A DNA stretch of 64,000 nt from Combretum micranthum (Eukaryota; Streptophyta; Magnoliopsida; Myrtales; Combretaceae): positions 310,001 to 374,000 of the forward strand of contig JAMXBD010001391.1 of the NCBI GenBank assembly GCA_024138025.1, read 5' to 3'. The translations under genes and the position numbers were made by a program. Shown here in pieces: positions 1 to 10,982 of the stretch. The number at the start of each line of letters is the position of its first letter. Within the stretch, counting starts at the first letter, position 1. The notes below the pieces were generated by a model. That model was not told the DNA's origin, did not search any database, and saw nothing but the letters and a program-made list of their open reading frames with translations.

Positions 1-520
1 TTTTAATATCACAATAAAGAGGATTTTTCTTTTAAAAATGTTGAAAATAACCATTGCTCAACCACATATGTTGGATATAATTAATGATCAATGAGCAAAA
101 TGAGTCATTCTATTGATGGATTCATACATTCCCATAGAAAGCCACTTCCCGCTCGTGAGCCTTCCTAAACTAGGTTGAAAGCGATGGATTGATCTAGTCT
201 AAGAGTTTCTACTTTAAGCTTGCAATGCTTTTTTATATCCAAACAAGAGGAATATTAATTTTAAATTAATAAAAAGAAAGTATCGATGCATCATTAGAGA
301 GCAGCAATGGAATTCGTGTTATTGTATCATGTCTCGTATCCATGTCTAAATGAGTTTGTGTCTTAAAAGCCTTAACCTAAGACCTGACCCGTTTATTAAT
401 CATGTATGAAAACATAAATCCATACCCGACTCATTTATATCGTATCTCATGTCTCATGTGGACTCGTTTATTAATTAACAAGACATATAAAAATATATAG
501 ATTATGTCAAAATTTAAATA
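1..520. other. Non-coding flank with degenerate dispersed repeat
   Basis: No coding signal is visible. From about 310 to 520 the sequence carries repeated words such as gtctcgtatc, acccgactca and gactcgttta. They resemble the wordy, palindromic composition of non-autonomous dispersed plant repeats (compare 28.2 kb and 57.4 kb). No ends could be fixed. Confidence 0.3.
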
Positions 521-1450
521 ATTTATATTATCTTGGAAAGTTAAGGTTTTAAAATAATTATTATCCAAGGTAGATCTTGTTATACATTATATTGCGAACA
601 TACACACATTTAACATACCCGATTATGTAACAAATGAATTATAACATATATATATTATACATTTATAACATGTAGATTTATACATGTAAAAATATATTAT
701 ATACGTACACATATTATTATAAATTTCTATTATATATGTTATGTGATATATATATATGTATAGATTATGATATATATTCGTATGATATATGTTTTACATA
801 TTTTTATAGTTCATATATACTCTTTAAGTTATATATTTATTTATATAATTTTTACAAACTATAAATGTTATATATAAATATATAATTTAATATAGATAAA
901 TAATCTGTATTAATATATATTAATATATTATGTAATATATGATCTATTTTTATAATATAATATAGCATATTCATTTCATGTAACAAATAAATTATAACAC
1001 ATATACAAATATATAACATATAAATTATATATTTATAGCCTATAATCTTATATATAGATAAGTATATATATACGCACATATATCATAGATATTTGTTATA
1101 TATTATTTATATGTATTTAGCATATACGTTATATGTAATTCATTCTCTATATATACTCTATAAGATACATATATGTATTGTATACAATCTATTCACTTTA
1201 TAAATGTTTATATGCAATCTTTACTTTAATATAGATATTTATATAATATGACTTATTCATAATCTTGATATAACATATAGATTTGATTATGTGTACATTA
1301 TATCTAAATATATAATTATTATAAATAATTGAATTATATACTATATGGTACATATGTTGTGCATATATATTGTATATGTAGCAAATACATAACTATAATC
1401 AATATATAAATGTTAAATAAGTTCTATATTTTACGTATGTTCTATTTATC
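520..1450. repeat. AT-rich low-complexity tract
   Basis: Nearly pure A/T with recurring words (tataaatgtt, aatatagata, aacatataga) at irregular spacing, consistent with a decayed AT-rich minisatellite. Short open frames here are a composition artefact. Confidence 0.6.
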
Positions 1451-1530
1451 TATACTATTAAAGCAAAACCACCCATTTGGTGTCTTTAGTATAAATATTT
1501 TTAATGTAAATACTTTTAATATAATTTTTT

Positions 1531-1700
1531 TAGCATATGGGCATAAAATATATTTTTCATATCCCTGAAATCATGAAAATTAAATAGAGTTTGAATATAA
1601 TTATATAAGAGTTGAATAGACATGATCTTTTTTTTTAGCATATGGGCGTAAAATATTTTTGGTATCTCTGAAATCATGAAATTAAACAGGGTCTATGGGT
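1531..1700. repeat. Two-copy tandem duplication, period about 105 bp
   Basis: The word tagcatatgggc starts at 1531 and again at 1636. Each is followed by a similar stretch (aaaatat...ctgaaatcatgaaa...). The copies differ at several positions, so the duplication is not recent. Confidence 0.6.
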
Positions 1701-1739
1701 TAAATAGACCTAGTTTTTTCCTTTTTAGCCAAAGCATGC

Positions 1740-3314
1740 AGTTTTATAAACCGATCTAAACTTCTGATACCATATTTATGCATAACAGTTACCAAACATG
1801 GAAAAGTTACCTATGCAAAATAAAATTGTAATTATGATTTTGTAGTTAATTTCCTAATTTTTAGGACTAATTAAGGTTGTCTTCTTTCAATCTATCAAAA
1901 CAATATATCTATTTAATTTATATATGTTGGTTATTTTATTTGTACATGCATCACATATGCGTCGATGCGTCGTCTGCTTGTAATAATAATATGATATACA
2001 TATATAATTTGTTTCTTATATGGATAGCTTTATTATTTTATAGTTTAGTTAGATATAATGATATTATATTATGGCAAAATAAGAATACAAAAAATATTTA
2101 TACATTTTAACAAACCCGTGGGTTTGTAAATGTATTTGGTTACTGAACCCAAACTCAAACACGTTTAAATTTGTGTCTCTTTCGGGTTTGACCCCGTTAT
2201 TATTCATACCAACTTTTTACTTATCTAAAACCTTTTATAATCATGTCGTATCATAGCTGGGTTTATGGATCGGATCATAAATTGATGTTTTTATTAGAGA
2301 CTAGACGGTGCATCTTGATATTACACACACACACACACACACGGACATACGTAATTGAATAGAACCGCAATGTGACCTTTACTATTAAGTCATTCACTGT
2401 TAATGGAGATAATGTGATCCAATTACATTTAAAACGCAATTTAATAATTTGCAAATCTTAAAACTGCTTATCAAAAATGCCAAATTAGGTGGTTCTTAAA
2501 TAATTTTTTAAGATTTTAAGGATAATATTGATAGATAATGCACAATTATTTTTGTAAGTGATGTATAAAATTTTAAAGGTATATCCTAGTTATGATACTA
2601 GCAGAAATTAAAGCCACCCAATTTCTTTTTTTTTTATTATTATTGAAAATTTATAGAATTTATTAGTTTTAATTAATTTTCTTGTTGATATTTTTGTCTC
2701 AAAAATTTGTCCCATATAATTTGTCATGTCATTATTAAAACTTAATGGCTGTGACTACAAAAACTAGAGATGGGTTTTGGAAGTTTAAAATCCAAAATTA
2801 GAAAATATATTTTATTTAAGATCCTATTTGAAATTGATTATATGAATAAGGTCAAAATAAAATTAATTACCTAAATACAACACCAAAATCGCATTTATTA
2901 AACTAGATATGAAAATAATTATCACTGTTTCAACACCTGATTTATTATTGACGATTTCCACTTGTGTATACGATGTAAGATAAAAAAAAAAAGTAAAGAA
3001 AGCTAATATCTAGTCAAGATAAAAAAAAAAAAAAGTAATCATGTTCACTTATCAGTAATAAGTCAAACACCTATGTAAAAAGAAAAGGCAGCACATTGCC
3101 ACTGTATGTATGCGGAAAAAAGGAAAACAAATAATATGGGTCCCATAACTACACATCAAATTTAAAAAAAAAAAAAAGGAATTAGTAAGGTGTTTGAGGA
3201 GTGTTGCACATATATCACGGGAATCAACCGTGATATTGTATGGAAAACAATTATTGCTTAAATAAAATGTGATATAGGAAAGGTAGTAAAACTTGATATC
3301 ACGATTTATACCCA
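1740..3314. other. AT-rich non-coding spacer
   Basis: No recognisable gene. It holds an (AC)n microsatellite at 2323-2342, a short inverted repeat around acaaacccgtgggtttgt at about 2110, and several A/T homopolymers. Nothing else is recognised. Confidence 0.5.
2323..2342. repeat. (AC)n microsatellite
   Basis: Ten uninterrupted AC units, read directly. Confidence 0.9.
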
Positions 3315-5944
3315 TAATTTTATATAAATTTATTTATTCATTTTCTAAATACTATTTAGCAACTGTATATTGATAATTAATTTTATCCAACCTGTATATT
3401 GATAATTTTTTTGTCTAGAAATAGTAGACATGTATTATACCAAATTATCTAGAGACTTTAATTTTAATACTCATATAAAAGTTAAAACAATCCTCTGGCT
3501 TAACAAATCAAAGTCCAAAAAGTTTCCATCTTCAAACCTAAACTAAGTCATGAGAGATATAATTATCATTAAGCTAAAATCTTTGTTAATAAGGGAGGAC
3601 AATCGAATATAGGTCCAGGTAAATAAATGAATAAAAATAATGAGGATAGTCTAACAAAATAATTTTTTTTTTTAAAGGAGAGAAAAAAACATCAATTCAC
3701 ATCAACACCAAGTAATTTTTTTCCTTTTTTGTTTTTATTTCTTTATTTGTGGAAACGAAAAATTCAAATCCAAAATGGAATGATAGTAAATCTTGTAATT
3801 TTCAACAAAGTGGTAACTATCAATTGTATTGATTCTATAAATGTGAAGAGAAATATACACATAATAAGTAACTACCAATTATATATTGATATATAAATAA
3901 GGTAATATTAATTAATAAAAGTCAACGATTTGCATAAATTTCTTTATCCCGTTTTCTAAACACTATTTAGCAACCACGTATTAGTAATTAATTTCATCCA
4001 ACTTGTATATTGATAATTTTTTTTATCTAGAAACAATAGACATGTATTAGACCAAATTATGTTGAGACTTTTATTTTAGTACTCATATTAAAATTTAAAA
4101 CCAATCCTCTTATGGAGGCTTAACAAATCTAAGTCCAACAAATTTCCTTCTTCAACCTTAAACTAAGTCATGGCAGATACAAGTATCATTAAGCTAAAAT
4201 CTTTGTTGATAAGGGAGCACAATCTAATCTAGGTCCAAGTAAGTAAATGAATAAAAATAATGTGGACAGTGTAACAAACTTATTGAAAAAAGGAAAAAAA
4301 AAAAACCCATTCACATCAACATCAAGCAATTTTTTCCTTTTTTGCTTTCATTTCTTTGTTTGTGGAACAAAAAAATTCAAACCTAAAAAACCGGAATGAT
4401 AGTGAATCCCGTAATTTTCAAAAAGTGGTAACTACCAATTGTATTGATACACTAAATGTGAAGAGAAATATACACATAATAAGTAACTACCAATTATATA
4501 TTAATATATAAATCAGGTGATATTAATTAATAAAAGTCAACAATTTGTATATAAATTTATTTATCTCGCTTTCTAAACATGATTTAACAATTGTTTATTG
4601 GTAATTAATTTCATCCAACTTGTATATTGGTAATTTTTTTCTAGAAACAGTAAACATGTATTAGACCAAATTATCTATGGACTTTAATTTTAATACTCAT
4701 ATTAAAAGTTAAAACCTATCCTCCGATGCAAACTTAACAAATCCAAGTCCAAAAAGTTTCCATCTTTAACCTTAAACTAAGTCATGGCAAACACGAGTAT
4801 CATTAAGCTAAAATCTTTGTTAATAAGGCAGCATGATCTAATCTAGGTCGAGATAAGTAAATGAATAAAAATAATAGGGATGGTGCAACAAAACTTATTA
4901 AAAAAAGGGAGGGAAAAAAACACCAATTTGCATCAACATCAAGCAATTTTTTTCCTTTTTTGTTTTTATTTCTTTATTGGTGGAATCGAAAAACTCAAAC
5001 CTAAAGATGGAATGTTAGTGAATCCCATAATTTTCAACAAAGTGAGAACTACAAATTGTATTGATACTATAAATGTGAAGAGAAATATACACATAATAAG
5101 TAACTGCCAAATATATATTAATATATAAATAAGGTAATATTAATTAATAAAAGTCAACATTACCAATTGTATTGATACTGTAAATGTGAAGAGAAATATA
5201 ACATAATAAGTAACTACCAATTTATATTAATATATAAATAAGGTAATATAAATTAATAAAAGTCAACGTTACCAATTGTATTGATACTATAAATATGAAG
5301 AAAAATATAAAATAATAAGTAACTGCCAATTATATATTAATATATAAATAAGTAATATTAATAATAAGTCAACGATTTGTATATAAATTTTCTTATCCTA
5401 TTTTCTAAACGTGATTTAGCAAGTGTATTTCGGTAATTTATTTCATCAACTTATATAGTGGTAATTTTTTTTTTTTTGGTCTAGAAACAGTAGACATGTA
5501 TTAGGTCGAATTATCTAAAGACTTTTAATACTCATATTAAATTTTAAAACATATCCTTCCATGTAGGCTTAACATATCTAAGTCCAAAAAGTTTCTATCT
5601 TCAACCCTAAACTAAGTCACGGTAGATAGGAATATCATTAAGTTAAAATCTTACCAATAAGAGAGCATGATCTAATCCAGTTCTAGGTAAGCAAATGAAT
5701 AAAAATAATGAGGACGGTCTAACAAACTTATTTAAAAAAAAAAGGAGGAAAAAAAAACCAATTCGCATCAATATCAAGCATTTGTTTTTCCTTTTTGTCT
5801 TTATTTCTTTATTTGTGGGATCCAAAAGATTCAAACCTAAAAATGGAATGTTAGTGAATCCCGTAATTTTCAATAAAGTGGTAGTTACCAATTGTATTGA
5901 TACTATAAATATGAAGAGAAATATACACATAATAAGTAACTGCC
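3315..5944. repeat. Four-copy tandem array, unit about 615 bp
   Basis: A unit of about 615 bp is repeated head to tail four times. The landmark aactaagtca recurs at 3541, 4161, 4775 and 5610, giving spacings of 620, 614 and 835. Each unit opens with a stretch like ttctaaac...gatttagcaa, then tctagaaac-agta-acatgtatta, then the aactaagtca block, then atgtgaagagaaatatacac. The third interval is longer because it contains an internal array of about 110 bp. Copies are diverged by substitutions and small indels. None has a conserved open frame, so this looks like satellite-like or TE-derived non-coding DNA. Confidence 0.85.
5039..5370. repeat. Nested subrepeat, about 110 bp, three copies
   Basis: Inside the third unit of the larger array the block starting atgtgaag/atatgaag recurs at 5073, 5184 and 5293 (spacings 111 and 109). 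Each is followed by ataataagtaac...ataaataag...aaagtcaac. It accounts for the extra length of that unit. Confidence 0.8.
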
Positions 5945-6510
5945 ATATGACGTGCATATAATATCCATCAAAATCTTCCTCTGAGATCTATTTCCAACAA
6001 AGGTGGACTTTTTCTATTTGAAGAAAAAAAGAAAAGAAAAACAATAAAAGACATCCTTTGAGAGTTCAAAGTTGTCTTTTTGTGGCTTTTGAGTTAGCAG
6101 TCTAGAGTTTAAGTTTAACATTGTAGAAGGTCATGGGAGAACCAACCTTTGTCATGCAACCTCTCTCTTACACTTCTATATCACCTAATGGATCTGTTAA
6201 GGTACATGTTTTCTTTTTCTAGATTATTGTGTTTCCATCTCATAGAAGGCTGCAAAATTGTGCAAAGTTTAAGATTTTGCATGATAAGTTTTGTTATTAT
6301 TCATAAGTTCAGCATTAAGCAGCTTCCTTTTGTTTTTTCTATTTCATCCTCTCCTTGTAGAAGGGAGAAATAAGAAAGAAGAATAAAGTTTTTAATTATA
6401 GTCATTCCTAACAATTTTAGGCACACCAACTTGATTGAAAACATAGATTTTTTTTTAAGTTATTTGAATTTTGCACTGACTTGCTTTTGTTTTGTTATGT
6501 GGGCTTAGGC
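5945..6510. other. Non-coding spacer
   Basis: No recognised gene or repeat. Short open frames are present but show no family features. Confidence 0.4.
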
Positions 6511-8060
6511 AATCAATCTCCATTAGGAGGTTCATGATTGAATCCTTATCTTGGGAAAAGTGGTCTAATTTATCTCACAAACCTTATGTGAAGAAGCGAA
6601 AAGATAAGCAAGGCGTAGTTCAGTTCTGAGATAAATTTTTTCGAATCTCACTATAAGAAAGGCTGCTAAGAAGACCACAACTTCAATAGAACAAGTCAAT
6701 TCCAATTCAACTTCTGAGGATAATCTCATGGAATCACAAGGTGGTGATGGAAACAATATTAAGGGATTTGCATGTTAGACTCTCAGAGCAAATTAAATCA
6801 ATAGTGGCAAGTTTAGTTGCAAAATAATGCACTAGATTCTACCTTTGTGGCATGTGCTTTTGTTTTCTGGCTTTGGAATGGAAATAGGTGTTAATTTAGA
6901 AGATGGACAAACTGTTTCGATAATCCCAAACAATGCACTGAGTTGAACATTCAAACTAAATTGAAGGTGTCGATAAACCCGAGGGCATCAAAGAAAGCAA
7001 AATAATTTATTTAGGAAAACCAGTTACTAAGATAAAAGCTATTGTTACACATAAATATAGTAACATTTGTATTTCATTAAACTTATGTCTTGTTTTTGCA
7101 TGGGACTTCAATAAAGAAAATCTAGTGTCTCTATTCCAAAAGTCATTGTCCTCTTTGTTTATATGTGTTGCTACTATAATGTAATAATTTTGATTTTTAC
7201 ATAAGGAGTTTCTTCTTCTTTTTCATAGGAGAGAAGAAAAAGGAACTGAGTTGCTTGGTTTTTCAATGGAAAAGTAAAAAAAAAAATGATGATGATGTTT
7301 AAAAAATAAGCAAAAGTTTGAATTTAACAATATCGAGGAATAAATTAATTACCGAGAAGTCTTGTAGGAAAACCCTATTCATGCTATTGGGCACTCAATC
7401 TCCTTTGGAGGTTTGTGACTTAATCCTTGTTTAAGGAAAAGTGTTCCACTTTCTCTCACAAACCTTATGTTTAAGAAGCTAAAAGATACTCGAGGCATGG
7501 TTCTATTGCTTAGAAGATAGCTTTTTTTTTTTTTTTTTTTTCTGACACTGCAAGAAAAGGGCTACTAAAAAGGCTGCAGCTTTGCTAGAGCAAGCCAATT
7601 CAACTTTCGAGGATAATCTCATGGAGTCATAAGGTGGTGATGGAAATGGTATTAAGGGATCTGTGATGTTGGACTCTTAGCGCAAATCAAATCTACAGCA
7701 AGAAGTTCAGTTGCAAAATAATGCACCAGACTCTACCTTTGTGGCATGTGCTTTTCTTTCTGGCTTTGGAATAGAAATAGATGCTAATTTAGAAGATGGA
7801 AAAATTTTTTCGACAATCCCAAACAATGCATTAAAAGTTGAACAATCAAAGTAGATTGAAGGTGTTGATAAACCCAAAGGCATAAAAAAAGTAGAATAAT
7901 TAATTCAGGGAAACCACTTATTAAGGTAAAAGCTATAATTACAAGTGAATTCAGTAATATCAGTATTTCATCATACTTAATGTCTTGTTTGTGAAGTAGA
8001 ATTGAGACTTCAATAAAGAAAATATGTGTCCCTTTTCAATAAGTCATTGTCTTCACCTCC
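6510..8060. repeat. Diverged direct duplication, period about 0.89 kb
   Basis: Two copies of a segment of about 650-700 bp, roughly 6510-7150 and 7388-8060. Matching landmarks are gataatctcatgga at 6719 and 7612, ctcacaaaccttatgt in the first part, and tctacctttgtggcatgtgc further on. Some matching stretches read as open protein in one frame (for example around DNLMES), but stops and frame changes break them. This suggests a decayed coding or retroelement sequence that I do not recognise. Copy 2 has a long T run at about 7520-7542. Confidence 0.7.
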
Positions 8061-9178
8061 CAATTATGCTATTCCTATACAACCAAAAAAAGAAGGCAAG
8101 ACTACTCCAACCAACAGGAATTTCATAGGTGATTAACTGAAAAGGGGTCACACCTAAACCACCTTGCTGCAAATAAAGAAACTCTTCTTAATGAAGTTGA
8201 TCCTCCATTGGTCATGGAGAAGCAGGAAAAGTTAAGGGAGAGTAAGAATTCTTCAAGTGCGTTGAAAGATTTATCCACCCTTTTGAAGAGCTCAACAGAG
8301 GTGCCTGTTTTTATTAATTTTCCCTTAGGGAAATTTGAATTGATTATTCAACTAAAAGTGGTGCCTTTCACTTTAATTACAAGATCTTAAATTGGGGTTA
8401 ATGATTTGACTACAGGAATATGGAATAGGTGCATCTATGTCCCTAGCAGTCACTCTTTTTCCTGACTTAAGGTACTTAATCCTGTTGTTTTTCCAGAAGT
8501 TATATTTAATCCTTTCAAGTTTTCCAGATACAATATTCTTGTCTAACTTGTCATCTAATTCATCAGAATTTTCTTTCCTATAGAATGCCAAAGGATTGCT
8601 CAGCTAATGGAAATAAAGCTAGCCCAAGAAGACACTCCCTTGCCACACAATAAAAACTACATTAGAGGCCTCAAACAAACTATTGTTTATAAGATTACTA
8701 CTTTTTCTTCTCTAATTATACAATACCCTCTTATGAGGTATAGATCAAAGGACAAATGCGTATAGAAATTAGAATATATAAGTTTTATGCTATTAAGAAA
8801 AATTGAACTAAAATTAAATTGATTATCAAATTCTTTGGATTTGCATCCATCACATGAAATGCATTTAAACAAAACAAGAAGTGGACTATGGCTACAGTTC
8901 TGATATCTACTTAAGCTAACAAGATAATGCAAATCTATGAAGGTATTGCTCAACTTGAGCGATAAAGGCACTCTTCCAGTTTTACTTATTGTTATAAACT
9001 TTATTGTAGCTTTTCAAATTTGGTGAGGTCATGCAAGAACAAATTGCAGTCACCAAGTCTCATGAGTCCCTTTAGATCAAAGACTAAGGAGAGAACTACA
9101 AAAAGAAAATAGGTAAGTCAGCAATATCTTATTAACTTATGAATACAATGCCAGACATGCAGCCTCATGTTCTTATGT
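8060..9178. other. Unrecognised spacer, possibly degenerate TE
   Basis: No family is recognised. A 60-codon plus-strand open frame (8208-8390) and reverse frames at 8373-8591 and 8687-8971 show no motif. The segment follows the duplicated block and may be part of the same decayed element. Confidence 0.3.
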
Positions 9179-9567
9179 CATGTTTGGTACGTAGGAATGA
9201 TTTGGAATAGAATGGATTGGATTAAAGGGAATGATTTTAGGAATGACAAATCCATTCCTATCTTTGGAAGATTATATGGAATTGAATGGCTAAAAAGTGT
9301 AATTGTCGAGAATGTCCTTAGTAATAAATGTAAAATATGAATACATGATAGGATAAAAAAGTAATTACACTACATATAATTAACAAGGGTAGAACAGAAT
9401 CATGATTTTGCCTTTACAAAGGAGGAATCGAATTCTCCTTTAAAGACGAAATCATCAACTCCAAGGAATCACGATTCAAGCTTTTAAAATGCTTCCAAAT
9501 ATTGAAAAAAGGGAATGGAAGCCAAAATCGTGATTCCATTATGATTCATTCGTGTATACCAAACATG
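9179..9567. mobile_element. MITE-like element with terminal inverted repeats
   Basis: About 389 bp bounded by catgtttggta at the left and taccaaacatg at the right, which are exact inverted repeats. The similarity extends inward imperfectly (gaatga near both ends). It has no coding capacity and AT-rich, GAATGG-type internal words, as in many plant miniature DNA transposons. A clear target-site duplication was not found, so the superfamily is unassigned. It abuts the partial SIRE LTR on its right. Confidence 0.65.
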
Positions 9568-9844
9568 CTATTGGATTAGTAGAACAACTAGTGTGGAAGA
9601 CTATATCCCTAGCAGTGGAGTTAGAAGAAAGGGCCGACTCATAAGGAGAAACCTCTATAAATCGACATCTCCTTTATTTACTTGCATTTTAAATTCGATC
9701 ATTTTATTTGCAGCTTATCACTTGCATTCGTATCGTAAAACATCTCAAGTAAAAAGTCTCATAAGTTTGAATATTTTCAAAAAAGTTCTGACAAACAATT
9801 CATACACCCCCCTCCCCCACCAATTTGCCATTTGGGGACCTACA
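9568..9844 (+). mobile_element. Partial 5' LTR of SIRE-like Copia (U5 part)
   Basis: Closely matches the last ~280 bp of the LTR at 18311-19722. Shared words include cagtggag, ggagaaacctctataaatc / ggaggaatctctataaatc, tcctttatttacttgca, and the end catttggggacctaca. The 5' part of this LTR is missing or hidden by the MITE. It is followed at once by a primer-binding-site match and gag. Confidence 0.7.
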
Positions 9845-9845
9845 T

Positions 9846-9857
9846 TCGGTATTAGAG
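9846..9857 (+). other. Degenerate tRNA-Met primer-binding site
   Basis: tcggtattagag, directly after the LTR end, is close to the initiator-Met-type site tggtatcagagc used by plant Copia elements (comparison from general knowledge). Several bases differ, in line with decay. Confidence 0.6.
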
Positions 9858-9889
9858 TGGGTGCTCTTTTGTTTTAAGAGTTTGATCAA

Positions 9890-10813
9890 AATAGATGATA
9901 ACACTGATGGAACTAATTTTCCTTATTAGAAATGCAGGATGAAAATATATCAAAGCAACTAACTTTGCTTCATAGGAAATTATATGTTATGGAGATCAAC
10001 AACTTATTATCACTGATAATTCAATCCTAGCTAATGAAGAAAAGAAAAGGACCGATGTGAATAACTCAGCAAAAATCTACTTTTGATGAGCATCTCTTAG
10101 ACCATGTTTGCTATGATCTCATCGTGCAAATCTGCTAAGGAAATATAGGAAAAGTTATGTGAAACCTATGAAGGTGCTTCAATGATCAAAGATATTAGAA
10201 GAGGAGCACTTATGCAGGACTACTAATTGCTCAGATTCTAAACACGTGAAACCATGTTTGATGGATTTAACATATTTTCTTTTATTATTAATGAACTTGC
10301 TTTGCTTTGTAATGTAAAAAGTTTGATGATAGTGACCTTGAGAAAATCTTGCGAATTCTACAAAATTCGTGGGATTCAAAGATGAATGCAATTGAGAAAG
10401 CTCATAACTTAGACAAACCGACCCTGAGTCAACTTCATGAAAAACTTCAAGTATATGAATAAAAAATGAAGCATATGAATAATCAAGAGAAAGTTAAAAA
10501 GTCTATATCTTTCAAAGCTATTGACACAAATGTTGATACATACAAAGAATTAGATAGTGCCGAAGACAATGATGATGTGAACTCATTAGCAAGGAAGCTT
10601 TCAAAGCCAATCAAGAAAAAAAAGTAAATTTACTAACCAAAACAAATGTTTTTTTACTAATGATATTAAATATGCAGGAAAAGTAAAAGAAAAGATAGAA
10701 AAGAAGAAAATTGTGTGCTTTAAATGTAAAAAATCCAAACACATCAAATATGAATGTCTAGTACTGTTGAAAAGGATGAAGAAGTATAAGAAAAAGCAAA
10801 AAGCCCTCATGGC
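9890..10813 (+). pseudogene. Copia (SIRE-like) gag, first part, decayed
   Basis: This is the capsid/nucleocapsid region of a Copia polyprotein. In shifting frames it reads the hallmarks of the UBN2-type plant Copia gag: an opening like DGTNFPY, a stretch EKLCETYEG followed by a RRGAL-like block, then INELALLCNVKS. A zinc knuckle at about 10710-10760 has C-X2-C-X4-H-X4-C spacing (CFKCKKSKHIKYEC). Stops and frameshifts occur throughout, so it is non-functional. The reading breaks off at 10813, exactly where a 6.2-kb insertion begins, and the expected downstream part resumes at 17029. Confidence 0.75.
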
Positions 10814-10947
10814 TATCACGACCCTAATAGGGGCCTAGTACGAATACCTTGAAGTTACCATATCACGTGTACACCAATAATATAAGAACCATCTTGCAAG
10901 TTAGAGAATACAAGACTTTATCTTATTTATTTGCTTCACATAATTTA

Positions 10948-10950
<3 letters not shown>

Positions 10951-10980
<30 letters not shown>
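10951..10980. repeat. (AT)15 microsatellite
   Basis: Uninterrupted AT units, read directly, inside the inserted element. Confidence 0.9.

Positions 10981-10982
<2 letters not shown>

Noticed and set aside
852..1079. Open frames in the AT-rich tract
   Set aside because: Composition is almost only A/T and the peptides are Ile/Tyr-rich without motif; chance frames.
3315..5944. Could the array be a CRISPR
   Set aside because: Units are about 615 bp (or 110 bp) with no short-repeat/unique-spacer pattern, and the DNA is plant nuclear.
5643..5961. Overlapping open frames of 88-104 codons on both strands
   Set aside because: They lie inside the tandem array, are not conserved between its units, and overlap each other on opposite strands.
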